Source: Vibrio genomosp. F10 str. ZF-129
GTDB lineage: Bacteria > Pseudomonadota > Gammaproteobacteria > Enterobacterales > Vibrionaceae
Length of the DNA: 42,605 nucleotides
NCBI RefSeq assembly: GCF_000287055.2
Contig: NZ_AJYQ02000137.1
Coordinates: 17,875-60,479 of the forward strand
Direction of reading: 5' to 3'
Below the pieces are notes generated by a model. The model ran no database searches. It saw only the letters and a list, made by a program, of their open reading frames with translations, and was not told the DNA's origin. Numbering within the stretch: position 1 is the first letter of the stretch; every line of letters begins with the position of its first letter. The translations under genes were made by a program, and so were the position numbers. Of this stretch, positions 8,552 through 16,455 are shown piece by piece.

Positions 8552-8612
8552 GAATAGCTAAATAACTAAATAACTAACTAAATAAATAACTAAGTAGATA
8601 AATAGCTAAATC
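8552..8612. repeat. low-complexity CTAAATAA-type tandem repeat
   Basis: About 60 bases of imperfect repeats of CTAAATAA/ATAACTAA lie between the NqrM-like gene and the end of the DUF134 gene. There is no coding potential and no clear terminator in this gap. Confidence 0.7.
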
Positions 8613-8689
8613 AGATAGTTCAATCTCTCAATGGCTAGCTCGGTATCTAGCAGTGAGAGTGATCTCTAGAGTTAAGGCTAGGGTGTCAG

Positions 8690-8968
8690 TTAAGAGTTTT
8701 GAATGACTAACGCGTGGCCGTTGACGATGCATTTAGCAACCTTGGCTCGTGCACGTTTAATGATGTTACCGAACGTTTGGCGAGACACCTGCATCTGCTC
8801 GGCGGCTTCAAGCTGGCTTAGGCCTTCTTGATCAGCCAAGCGCAGAGCTTCCAACTCTTCTAATAGCAGATCTTCTTGATGAAGCTCGTCCATAGGAACG
8901 CCATTAGGCTTGAAACAAGAGTAAGCAGCACGGGTACACAACTGTCGGTGTTTTTTAGGTCGAGCCAT
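8690..8968 (-). CDS. DUF134 (UPF0251) family helix-turn-helix protein
   Basis: A 92-residue protein from ATG at 8968. The opening MARPKKHRQLC is the conserved DUF134 start, so the longer frame beginning at 9025 is rejected; GAG stands at SD distance. The C-terminal half is a sigma-like helix-turn-helix (ALRLADQEGLSQLEAAEQM, then VSRQTFGNIIKRARAK). Three cysteines (one in RQLCTRAAYSCF) may bind metal. Family members are predicted transcription regulators that often neighbour NifX-type genes. It converges with the NifX/NqrM-like operon and diverges from the thioesterase, 43 bases away. Confidence 0.8.
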   Translation of the reverse strand: MARPKKHRQLCTRAAYSCFKPNGVPMDELHQEDLLLEELEALRLADQEGLSQLEAAEQMQVSRQTFGNIIKRARAKVAKCIVNGHALVIQNS

Positions 8969-9011
8969 ATCAATCTCTAGGAATCTAAGGGTAAAAGGGA
9001 TAAGGGTAAGT

Positions 9012-9449
9012 ATGAAAGTTTTCATTCCTCACAACCATAGGCGCTGCAAAGTATGCAGCCAAGGCTTCTTTTCAGACAGCCCGATTTGTTTTGAAGCTGT
9101 TAGCGAGCACGAGACCTTAGTCAAGCATGAAGCCTTAACTAAGCATGAAGCCTTAGCTAAGATTGTACCAACAGATAAAGCTGAGGGCTATGATGGCATT
9201 ATGCAGGGCGGCATTGTTACCGCGTTACATGATGCAACCATGCTGCATTGTTTGTTCCAAAATAATATCACTGCCATGACGGTCAGCATAACGTCTCGTT
9301 TCCACCATCCAATTTTGATCGGTCAAGAGTTAGAGATCCGTGCTCAATGGGTCAAAAGCAGCCGTAACATTTACTTCTTAGAAAGCCAAATTACTCAATG
9401 CGGTAAGTTATGTTCATCGGCAAAAAGTCAGTTTATGTCATCGCACTGA
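9012..9449 (+). CDS. hotdog-fold PaaI-like thioesterase family protein
   Basis: A 145-residue protein with the hotdog helix GYDGIMQGGIVTALHDATMLH at about 57-77 (shown in part), matching the H-G-G-x4-L-x-D pattern of PaaI/4HBT thioesterases except that the usual His before GG is Gln. A beta strand region follows (MTVSITSRFHHPILIGQELEIRAQW). The N-terminus KVFIPHNHRRCKVCSQGFFSD has a C-x2-C that could bind metal. Residues 32-49 are three copies of a six-residue unit (EHETLV, KHEALT, KHEALA) between the two parts. Substrate unknown. It is divergent from the DUF134 gene. Confidence 0.7.
   Translation: MKVFIPHNHRRCKVCSQGFFSDSPICFEAVSEHETLVKHEALTKHEALAKIVPTDKAEGYDGIMQGGIVTALHDATMLHCLFQNNITAMTVSITSRFHHPILIGQELEIRAQWVKSSRNIYFLESQITQCGKLCSSAKSQFMSSH
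9105..9158 (+). repeat. 18-bp in-frame tandem repeat, three copies
   Basis: Copies start at 9105, 9123 and 9141. The last two, AAGCATGAAGCCTTAACT and AAGCATGAAGCCTTAGCT, differ at one base; the first is more diverged. The unit inserts KHEALT-type hexapeptides in the thioesterase. Confidence 0.85.
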
Positions 9450-10050
9450 TTCTTCAATCTAAAGAAATCGTCCTACTTCATTTGAGTGGGATCTAGAGAA
9501 GGAGGCTGAACGGTTCAACTCAAGCAGTTAAGCCCGTTAAGTAGGGGGGGGCTCAGTAGAAGGCGAATTTCTAAAGACACAAAACTCTCGACAACTCTGG
9601 TTAAAGCGTTGCAGAAGGTGAGATAGGTTTGTGTAGCATTGGGGGGCTTTTTACAATCTGAAACTTGTTGATTATTAAAGGGTTAGTAATGAAATAAGTG
9701 CCCTAGTGTTTGGGTTGTTTTGTCCTTAATTTGAGAATTCTCTGAACAAACTTCAAAAAAATCCCACCCAAACATAATGGTCATTAATGTTCTTGTTTAT
9801 CCATATTTTGGTTGTTTCTGCTTTAAAGTTTGTTTTTGTTTTATTTTTTGGGTTTTTATTTTGAATGATGTGTTTATTGATTCTATTTATATTTATTGAT
9901 AGTTCCATACACTTAGAAAAAAGTTGGCGAAAATCAGAAGCTTGGCATACACTTTCCAAGGTAAAGCCGATATGTTGTTGATTGGCTAGGCAAAATGCTT
10001 TGGCGCTGCCATCTGGCAGTAATGTTAAACATAGCTTTAAGGGGAGTTTT
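9450..10050. other. long AT-rich region upstream of ihfA, no gene seen
   Basis: About 600 bases without an acceptable ORF (the minus-strand frame at 9753-10343 is antisense to ihfA and compositionally poor). It holds two G runs (9544-9551 and 9640-9646), a very T-rich stretch at 9790-9900 and a short hairpin CTGCCATCTGGCAG at 10006-10019 just before the ihfA ribosome site. Promoters of ihfA presumably lie here. Confidence 0.45.
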
Positions 10051-10347
10051 ATGGCGCTCACAAAGGCCGATCTGGCTGAGAACCTGTTTGAAAAACTTGG
10101 ATACAGTAAACGGGATGCCAAGGAAACGGTTGAAGTATTTTTCGAAGAAATTCGAAAATCACTTGAAAGTGGCGAGCAGGTAAAGCTGTCTGGTTTTGGT
10201 AACTTTGACCTTCGAGAGAAAAGCGAACGCCCAGGTCGAAACCCTAAAACTGGCGAAGACATTCCTATCTCTGCTCGACGTGTTGTTACATTCCGCCCGG
10301 GACAAAAACTAAAAGCCCGCGTAGAGAATATCAAAGTTGACAAATAG
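10051..10347 (+). CDS. ihfA: integration host factor alpha subunit
   Basis: A 98-residue nucleoid protein forming a heterodimer with IhfB that sharply bends DNA. The start MALTKADLAENLFEKLG at 10051 matches the family and is preceded by AAGGGGAG; the longer frame from 9982 is rejected. The HU/IHF signature GFGNFDLREKSERPGRNPKTG includes the beta-arm with the intercalating Pro (RPGRNPKTGEDIPI). The length equals E. coli IhfA (99). In many gammaproteobacteria ihfA follows pheT; here the upstream 600 bases hold no gene. A strong terminator follows at 10359. Confidence 0.97.
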   Translation: MALTKADLAENLFEKLGYSKRDAKETVEVFFEEIRKSLESGEQVKLSGFGNFDLREKSERPGRNPKTGEDIPISARRVVTFRPGQKLKARVENIKVDK

Positions 10348-10358
10348 CTGATCGATTG

Positions 10359-10385
10359 AGACCACGCCTAGCGTGGTCTTTTTAT
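10359..10385 (+). terminator. rho-independent terminator of ihfA
   Basis: Perfect stem AGACCACGC / GCGTGGTCT with a three-base loop is followed by TTTTTAT on the plus strand. Confidence 0.9.
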
Positions 10386-10570
10386 ATCTGGCTTACGGCA
10401 ACGAACAAAGATCCTTTAGGCTCCATCAATCGATGAAGTTGCAAGCACTCATGCTCGTTGAACTTTCAAGTCTTTTGGCTTTTTCTCTCTTCTTATCTTC
10501 TTATCTTCTTTTTTTCGCTTATAGCATCATTCAAGCGTGAACGTTTATACATTGTGATTCTTTAAATCGA

Positions 10571-11122
10571 TTAGCGGAAAAGGTACGGGAACAGTTGCTG
10601 TTTTTCTTCCTGCGATAAAGACTCAACACGAGCAATATTGTTATCGGGTATGGCTTCAGGATCTGGATAGTGTTTGAGCACCTTTTCCATCGACTCTTCA
10701 CGGATTAAATGAATGGTTGGGTAAGGAGAGCGATTAGTCAGATTCTCGGTATCGTCGGGTTGGGTCCCGTGAAAGTAATAGTCTGGATGAAATGTCGCGA
10801 CTTGGTAAATTCCTTCATAGTCTTGCTGTTTGATTAGCCCATCAACCCAGTCGAGAAAAAAGTTGTAATCCATGAAATCCTGAAGCATATCTGGAATTAC
10901 AACCAAGGTTGTTTCAAGCTCTTTGGCATCTTTACTGTCGAGAATCTGAAATTCTTCCAAGATACATTCTAGCAGTGCTTCTTCCGTCGTGGCGTCGGTG
11001 ACTGCAATTTTAATCTGCTTATTCTTGTTCGGCTTGTGTGCGAAAGGACACAGGTTAAGACCAACGATGACGTCTTCTAACCATTGCTGAGTCTGTTTTT
11101 CTGCGAGTTGATAGTTGTCCAT
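10571..11122 (-). CDS. DUF1415 family protein
   Basis: A 183-residue soluble protein matching DUF1415: WLEDVIVGLNLCPFAHKP near the N-terminus (with the conserved N-L-C-P-F), a central FLDWVDGLI, and YQVATFHPDYYFHGT followed by NRSPYPTIHLIRE. The function is unknown; the invariant Cys, His and Asp residues suggest a possible enzyme. No signal peptide. It is a single gene on the minus strand between ihfA and the MFS transporter, with 180 bases on each side. No terminator is obvious downstream. Confidence 0.85.
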   Translation of the reverse strand: MDNYQLAEKQTQQWLEDVIVGLNLCPFAHKPNKNKQIKIAVTDATTEEALLECILEEFQILDSKDAKELETTLVVIPDMLQDFMDYNFFLDWVDGLIKQQDYEGIYQVATFHPDYYFHGTQPDDTENLTNRSPYPTIHLIREESMEKVLKHYPDPEAIPDNNIARVESLSQEEKQQLFPYLFR

Positions 11123-11303
11123 AGGGTTATCTTTACTTAAACCGTTTCTGCGGGAGTCAGCACAGTGCCTCTCCAGATAATAGAACGAGTAGAATACCAG
11201 AAATGACGCTTTGAATGAGTAAAATTGGTGATTGTTTTATTTCTCAAAATCGCTTCTTCCATTACTCATTTAACGGCTGTTCGACTGGCAGATTAAGTAG
11301 CGT

Positions 11304-12518
11304 TTATCTGTGAGTTGGGTGAGGGTCAGCTAACGTCCGAGACGGTACCGTTTGTCGATAGAGTGCATAGCAAAGAGCAAACAAACCAATATAGAGAACC
11401 ATGCCACCCATGGTGACACTCAACCATCCCCCGTGTTGCCAGCAATAGATTAGAAAGAAACCCCCTAGACTTCCACCCACATAGTAGTGAACAAGGTACA
11501 GTGCGGTTGCCGTTGCTTTCGCGCGTACGGCCTTTTGGCTAATCCATGAATACGCTAAGGTATGGGTAAAAAAAGCACCAAAACTCACCAGCAATAACCC
11601 AATGACCATCATGGGTAAGCGATCAACCAGTGCCACCCACATCCCCAGCATGCTGATGATGCTTCCTGTTACCATCCCAGAAATAGGCTGTTTATGTTGA
11701 GCCCATTTCCCGGTTAATTTCGAGCTAAGAGTTCCGGCCAAGTAACACAGAAAAATCAAAGAGGCAGCGCCAATCGGTAGGTAATGTGGGGCACTGACTA
11801 AGCGAAAGCCCATGACGGAATACAGATTCACAAAAAGCGCGAAATTAATGCCACCAATGAGCATGGCAAACCACAACGTCTTGTTTTTGATATGTTTAAC
11901 CAACGCTCGATTATGGTGGAAAAAAAGACCACGCTGGGGCGTAAAGTTGTCCTGGTTTGGTAGAAGCAACCCAACAATCACAGCGCCTATGAACGTCAAG
12001 ATGGCCATGGTTGCAACGGCAGCTTGCCAGCTGAACATTTCGGTAAGCGTACCGCCGAGTATGCGGCCACTAATGCCACCGAGAGAATTGGCGGCAATGT
12101 ATCCCCCAATCGCCTGGCCGAATGCCTTAGGGCTTAGCTCTTCAACCATGTAGGCAACGGCCACGGAAGCAAACGCGGCCAACGCCACCCCCATTAATCC
12201 TCGGGTCAGGAGCAGCAGCCAAAAGCTGTCGCTAAGAAGCATCAATAAGCCAATCAAAGGCATAGAAAAAATGCCTCCTAGCATGACTTTTTTGCGGCCA
12301 AAGGATTCCGAGCAAATGGCCCAAGGTACGAGGAAAATAGAAAGCGCAAACGTCGACGCAGCAAACAGACCGTTAATCTGAGTTTCTGATACCGCAAATT
12401 CTTTGGCGAGCAATGGAAGGATTGGCTGAAATAGGTAAAGGTTGCAGAACACCAAAAATGAGCCCAGTGCCAAGCTTAACGTGATTTTTTTATAACGGGT
12501 GCTGCCAAACTCAGCCAT
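11304..12518 (-). CDS. MFS transporter, YnfM-like
   Basis: A 404-residue inner-membrane protein with about twelve transmembrane helices in two halves. The loop between helices 2 and 3 has SESFGRKKVML, the MFS A-motif, and helix 5 carries NSLGGISGRILGG. The C-terminal half (FTHTLAYSWISQKA, ALYLVHYYVGGSLGG) resembles E. coli YnfM, a putative drug or metabolite exporter. A LysR gene is divergent 111 bases away, the same arrangement as E. coli ynfL-ynfM. The substrate is unknown. Regulation by the neighbouring LysR protein is inferred. Confidence 0.85.
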   Translation of the reverse strand: MAEFGSTRYKKITLSLALGSFLVFCNLYLFQPILPLLAKEFAVSETQINGLFAASTFALSIFLVPWAICSESFGRKKVMLGGIFSMPLIGLLMLLSDSFWLLLLTRGLMGVALAAFASVAVAYMVEELSPKAFGQAIGGYIAANSLGGISGRILGGTLTEMFSWQAAVATMAILTFIGAVIVGLLLPNQDNFTPQRGLFFHHNRALVKHIKNKTLWFAMLIGGINFALFVNLYSVMGFRLVSAPHYLPIGAASLIFLCYLAGTLSSKLTGKWAQHKQPISGMVTGSIISMLGMWVALVDRLPMMVIGLLLVSFGAFFTHTLAYSWISQKAVRAKATATALYLVHYYVGGSLGGFFLIYCWQHGGWLSVTMGGMVLYIGLFALCYALYRQTVPSRTLADPHPTHR

Positions 12519-12589
12519 TTTGTTGTCCTGAACGTCAATAAATTGCGAGGTAATGTGATGAAATTAGCAGTGAAATTGTGATTAATAAA

Positions 12590-12620
12590 ATATATTAAAA
12601 CTATCAACTCGATATATTAA
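12590..12620. promoter_or_regulatory. repeated ATATATTAA element between divergent MFS and LysR genes
   Basis: ATATATTAA occurs at 12590-12598 and again at 12612-12620, start to start 22 bases (two helical turns), ending 10 bases before the LysR ATG. Such spacing would suit LysR autoregulation, but the element is also simply AT-rich promoter sequence. Confidence 0.35.
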
Positions 12621-12629
12621 GTTAATGCC

Positions 12630-13499
12630 ATGGAAACTCGTCATCTAAAACACTTCGTCAAAGTCGCTGAGCTTGGTCATTTTACTATGGCAGCGAAGGC
12701 GTTACATATTGCTCAACCCGCCTTAAGTATCTCGATAAAAAAATTTGAACAGCAACTTGGCGTGGTGCTCTTTAAAAGGCAAGACAGAAAAGTAGAGCTA
12801 ACCCATGAAGGGAAAGTGTTACTCGAACATGCAAAACGTATTTTGCAACAGTTAGATGATGCCAAGCTTGCCATGGATGAACTGATTGGATTGGAAAAAG
12901 GAGAAGTCCGCTTAGGGGCTCCTAGTATGATGGGGTCTTACTTTTTTCCTGAAATCTTGATGGCTTTTAAATCCCATTACCCAAATTTGAAACTGACACT
13001 GGTCGATGCGGGAACGCAGTCGATTCGGAAAATGCTATTGGATGGAGAACTGGATATTGGCGTTATTGTGAATAACGATATACCGGAAGATCTTGATACC
13101 GATTACCTAGTGACCGGCGAGATGGTTGCCGTGGTGTCTGAAACTCATCCTTTGGCACAAAATAGATCAGTAAAATATTCCGAGTTTTTTGAACATGAAT
13201 TGGTGATGTTTAAGCCGGGCTATTTTCACCGAGAGTTTATTGATCGTGTGTCTATCGAAAATCAGTTTACTCCGCAGTTCTCTTTTGAAACCAACTTGAT
13301 CCCAATGATACTGACGATTGTAAAACGAGAATTTGCCATTACTGCGTTATTGAAGCTCGTCACCGATAATGAACAGGGTGTGGTGGGGATTCCATTTGAG
13401 GAGCCGGTAAAGCTAGATCTGGCTTTGGCATGGCGAAAAGACGGGTATCAGTCTAAAGCCGATAGAACATTCATCGACTTTGTTAAGCAGTATGTCTAG
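12630..13499 (+). CDS. LysR family transcriptional regulator
   Basis: A 289-residue regulator. Residues 1-60 are the LysR winged helix-turn-helix (METRHLKHFVKVAELGHFTM, then AAKALHIAQPALSISIKKFE), and residues about 90-289 are the periplasmic-binding-like effector domain (GEVRLGAPSMMGSYFFPEIL; LDGELDIGVIV). It probably controls the divergent YnfM-like transporter and itself; the effector is unknown. The length is normal. A divergent LysR/transporter pair is a common arrangement in this family. Confidence 0.92.
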   Translation: METRHLKHFVKVAELGHFTMAAKALHIAQPALSISIKKFEQQLGVVLFKRQDRKVELTHEGKVLLEHAKRILQQLDDAKLAMDELIGLEKGEVRLGAPSMMGSYFFPEILMAFKSHYPNLKLTLVDAGTQSIRKMLLDGELDIGVIVNNDIPEDLDTDYLVTGEMVAVVSETHPLAQNRSVKYSEFFEHELVMFKPGYFHREFIDRVSIENQFTPQFSFETNLIPMILTIVKREFAITALLKLVTDNEQGVVGIPFEEPVKLDLALAWRKDGYQSKADRTFIDFVKQYV

Positions 13500-13517
13500 A
13501 GAAAGACGTGTATTTGA

Positions 13518-13745
13518 TTACGAGCGGTACATTCTATCAAACGTTTTTTGGTCCCAACCTACCATCACCTGATCACCAATTTTAAGCACAGGGATCGAGC
13601 GCGCTCCCATCGCCTGTAGCTCTTTTCTGCCTCTTTGCATTTTGGCATTGGTGAGGCGATATTTGAGACCTTTTGAATCAAGATAACGTTGAGCATCTTT
13701 GCAATGAGGGCATTTATCGGCGACATACAGGACTAAACGTTTCAT
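13518..13745 (-). CDS. glutaredoxin-like thioredoxin-fold protein
   Basis: A 75-residue protein with the redox motif CPHC at residues 12-15 after strand RLVLYVAD, followed by a helix, and the cis-proline SIPVLKIGDQVMVGWD at about 50-65. This matches short glutaredoxin/NrdH-type proteins, which reduce disulfides in the cytoplasm. The partner is unknown. It lies 18 bases after the LysR gene in convergent orientation, with no visible terminator between. Confidence 0.85.
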   Translation of the reverse strand: MKRLVLYVADKCPHCKDAQRYLDSKGLKYRLTNAKMQRGRKELQAMGARSIPVLKIGDQVMVGWDQKTFDRMYRS

Positions 13746-13901
13746 ATAAGACTCTTAATTAGTGACCACTAAGGGCGAAAATTCAAGCGCGGAGTTTAGC
13801 TGAAATTACACACTGAGAAAAGTCACACTGACAAAATCAATGAATCGTTAAGCCAAATCCGATAAACTTAGCGGCCAACAGCCACGGTCGTTATCTTAAC
13901 T

Positions 13902-14402
13902 ATGCATCCATCACTTCGTTATGTTCAGGGCTATCCAGATCATATAGTTTCCCAGGTCGAACAATTGGTTTCAGCCAATAAACTGGTCACTTGGTTTGAA
14001 TCACGCTACCCACAAAACCATACGATTAAGAGCGAGAAAGCCCTTTTTGATTATACGATGGCGATTAAAAATCGTTATATGAAGAAAACCGCGCCGCTGA
14101 GCAAAGTCATTTACGACAGTAAGATACACCTTATCAACAATGCACTTGGTCTTCATACCTATGTCAGTAAAGTGCATGGCAGCAAGATAAAGTCCAAGAA
14201 TGAAATTCGAATTGCGAGTATTTTTAGAACGGCGCCAGAACCGTTACTGCGTATGTTAGTGGTTCATGAGCTTGCTCATATTAAAGAAAAGAACCACGAT
14301 AAGGCCTTTTATCAGCTGTGCTGTCATATGGAAGCGGACTATCATCAGCTTGAACTGGATGCACGTCTATTTATGATTTATCAAGACCTTAAAGATAAGT
14401 AA
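13902..14402 (+). CDS. YgjP-like/M48-type zinc metallopeptidase domain protein
   Basis: A 166-residue protein with the zinc-binding HELAH at residues 122-126 followed by EKNHDKAFYQLCCHM, the YgjP (DUF45) pattern of H-E-x2-H, then N-H-x3-F. Family members are related to minigluzincin/SprT-like metalloproteases; the physiological substrate is unknown. No signal peptide, so it is cytoplasmic. It is 7 bases upstream of rlmF and probably co-transcribed. No strong Shine-Dalgarno precedes the ATG. Confidence 0.85.
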   Translation: MHPSLRYVQGYPDHIVSQVEQLVSANKLVTWFESRYPQNHTIKSEKALFDYTMAIKNRYMKKTAPLSKVIYDSKIHLINNALGLHTYVSKVHGSKIKSKNEIRIASIFRTAPEPLLRMLVVHELAHIKEKNHDKAFYQLCCHMEADYHQLELDARLFMIYQDLKDK

Positions 14403-14409
14403 TGTCGAT

Positions 14410-15495
14410 ATGAAACCAAGCAAAAAAAACAATAGAGCGATCGGTCATTTAAAAACGATGGTTCAGTCAAAAACGATGGCTCAGTCATCAGCAATGAATG
14501 TGCACACCGTGACTAACCAAGCCGGTCTACATAACAAAAATAAGCACCATGGTCGCTATGATTTTGTAGCCTTGATGGTTGCTCTACCTGAATTGAAGCC
14601 ATGCGTAATTAACAACCCACGTGGTGAGAAAAGCATTAATTTTTCAGATCCGTTGGCGGTCAAACTGTTGAATAAAGCGTTACTAGCGCATCACTATAAA
14701 GTGACAGAGTGGGACATTCCTAAAGGGTATCTTTGCCCACCGATTCCCGGCCGAGCGGACTACATTCATCGCGCTGCCGAGCTGTTATCGAACGAGAGTA
14801 AATCAATCAAGCACACGTTGGTCAGAGCGCTTGATATTGGTGTTGGGGCAAATTGTATCTACCCAATTATTGGCGTGTGCGACTACGGCTGGCAATATGT
14901 GGCGAGTGACATTGATGAAGTGTCTGTGGAAAACGCTAATAAGATCGCAGCGAATAATGAACGGCTACAGCGTCATATCGAGTGTCGTCTTCAACACAAT
15001 GGTCGGCACTTTTTTGAAGGGGTAATAAAGGCCGGAGAATTTTATGACATTACCACCTGTAACCCGCCTTTTCATAAGTCGTTGCAAGAGGCAGAGCAGG
15101 GCAGTCAGCGAAAAATCAACAACCTGAATGCAAATAAAGCGAAAAAGGGTACGTTAAAAAATACGTTAAATCGAGCAGCAGAACCGTCAAAAACCAGCGC
15201 TCCAACCCTCAATTTTGGTGGCCAAAAAGCGGAACTTTGGTGTGACGGTGGCGAAGCTGAATTTATCAAAAACATGGCCCTTGAAAGCAAACAGTTTGGC
15301 AATCAGGTGTTATGGTTTACCACGCTGATCTCTAAAAAAGAGAACGTTAAGTGGATGCAAAAAACGTTAGAAAAGATAGGCGCAGTGGAAATGAAAATCG
15401 TAGAAATGAGCCAAGGGCAAAAGATCAGCCGTTTTGTCGCATGGACGTTTAAAACGGCACCACAGCGACAAAAGTGGCTAAAGCTGAAAAGTTAG
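14410..15495 (+). CDS. rlmF: 23S rRNA (adenine(1618)-N6)-methyltransferase
   Basis: A 361-residue SAM-dependent methyltransferase modifying A1618 of 23S rRNA. Characteristic stretches are HNKNKHHGRYDF, the family motif LCPPIPGRADYIH, the SAM site ALDIGVGANCIYP, and the N6-adenine catalytic motif NPPF at 218-221. A lysine-rich insert (about 236-258, NNLNANKAKKGTLKNT) follows the NPPF motif. The N-terminal 40 residues before GLHNKNKHHGRY are an extension with an in-frame 18-bp tandem duplication (14452-14487; KTMVQSKTMAQS). It overlaps no other gene; the PilW-like gene converges 5 bases beyond its stop. Confidence 0.92.
   Translation: MKPSKKNNRAIGHLKTMVQSKTMAQSSAMNVHTVTNQAGLHNKNKHHGRYDFVALMVALPELKPCVINNPRGEKSINFSDPLAVKLLNKALLAHHYKVTEWDIPKGYLCPPIPGRADYIHRAAELLSNESKSIKHTLVRALDIGVGANCIYPIIGVCDYGWQYVASDIDEVSVENANKIAANNERLQRHIECRLQHNGRHFFEGVIKAGEFYDITTCNPPFHKSLQEAEQGSQRKINNLNANKAKKGTLKNTLNRAAEPSKTSAPTLNFGGQKAELWCDGGEAEFIKNMALESKQFGNQVLWFTTLISKKENVKWMQKTLEKIGAVEMKIVEMSQGQKISRFVAWTFKTAPQRQKWLKLKS
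14452..14487 (+). repeat. 18-bp in-frame tandem duplication in rlmF
   Basis: AAAACGATGGTTCAGTCA (14452-14469) and AAAACGATGGCTCAGTCA (14470-14487) differ at one base. They encode repeated TMVQSK / TMAQSS in the N-terminal extension of RlmF. Confidence 0.85.
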
Positions 15496-15500
15496 TTCAC

Positions 15501-16295
15501 TTAAGACTGTTGCGCTATCAGGTCATTAAGTTGGCGCTGGTATTTTTTTTCTAACGCGGTATTGCCAGCTTGTTTTTCTAGCTCGACCAACAAGGTTAAC
15601 GATGATGCCCGCAGTCCAAAACGTTGATGGAAATGCATTAGACGTATTCTTGCATCGGTAAACTCTTGCTGTTCTATTTCGATTTTCGCTAATTGTAAGA
15701 TTGAACGGGCGCGATTAGGGTCATGATCCAATGCTCGTTTGAAATACGTTTTTGCCTGAACGGTATTGCCAGCTTTTAAGGCACATAAAGCCGCGTTCTC
15801 GTAGCTGCCTGAAATGAGATAGTAATAGGGTTGATTGACTGCGCGATTGAAGAAATCATCCGCTTGCTTGACGTTTCCTTGCTTACACAGAAATGTACCG
15901 TAGTTGTTGAGCACATTGCCGTTTTTAGGGTGTTGACGAAGCGCCGTCTTGTAGATGTTTTCAGCCGATTTAGGCTCGCCTACCGCCTCATAATAATGGG
16001 CCATGCTAAGCTGAGTTCGATAGTAGTTAGGGGCATGTTTGAGTGCTTTTTCCAAATTCTCTCTTGCTCTGATCATGTTGCCTTTTTCAAGGTACCCAAG
16101 CCCTAGTGCTAAACGAGTTTCCGCCATATCGATGGACGATGCTTTTGTTGGTGTCTCGTCGCCGTCTGTTACCGTCACACAACCTGTTATGCTCATTACT
16201 GTGCTGATCACTACGCTCATAGCGATGTTTATCGCTATAGTCTTTGATGGCATAACTGAGATCGGTGACGACATAGCAAAAAGTGTCTTTTTCAT
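15501..16295 (-). CDS. PilW/PilF-like TPR lipoprotein
   Basis: A 264-residue protein with a hydrophobic N-terminal segment ending in the lipobox SITGC (Cys 39), so a likely outer-membrane lipoprotein, and then four to five TPR units (for example LALGLGYLEKGNMIRARENL, NNYGTFLCKQGNVKQADDFF). PilW/PilF is the pilotin needed for PilQ secretin assembly in type IV pili, and the NNYGxFLC motif is typical. It is usually encoded between rlmN and rodZ; here it stands alone beside rlmF, so it may be a paralog. The ATG at 16295 has a good AAGGAG. Confidence 0.7.
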   Translation of the reverse strand: MKKTLFAMSSPISVMPSKTIAINIAMSVVISTVMSITGCVTVTDGDETPTKASSIDMAETRLALGLGYLEKGNMIRARENLEKALKHAPNYYRTQLSMAHYYEAVGEPKSAENIYKTALRQHPKNGNVLNNYGTFLCKQGNVKQADDFFNRAVNQPYYYLISGSYENAALCALKAGNTVQAKTYFKRALDHDPNRARSILQLAKIEIEQQEFTDARIRLMHFHQRFGLRASSLTLLVELEKQAGNTALEKKYQRQLNDLIAQQS

Positions 16296-16384
16296 AAGGG
16301 CTCCTTGTTAGCAGATTCATCATATTCTGAATGTTACGGTTAGAGATACCGAGCAAGGAACAATGCGAGCAAGTTAGCAATCAT

Positions 16385-16415
16385 AAAAAAACGGTCATAT
16401 TAATGACCGTTTTTC
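16385..16415. terminator. bidirectional terminator
   Basis: Stem ACGGTCAT / ATGACCGT is flanked by an A run and a T run. On the minus strand it terminates metA before the PilW-like gene. Confidence 0.85.
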
Positions 16416-16455
16416 TTGTTTATTATTAACTAAAGAGTAAATAAGGTGTTGATTA

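Noticed and set aside
9753..10343. 196-codon minus-strand ORF
   Set aside because: Antisense to ihfA and low-complexity (Lys/Asn-rich) where it extends into the T-rich gap.
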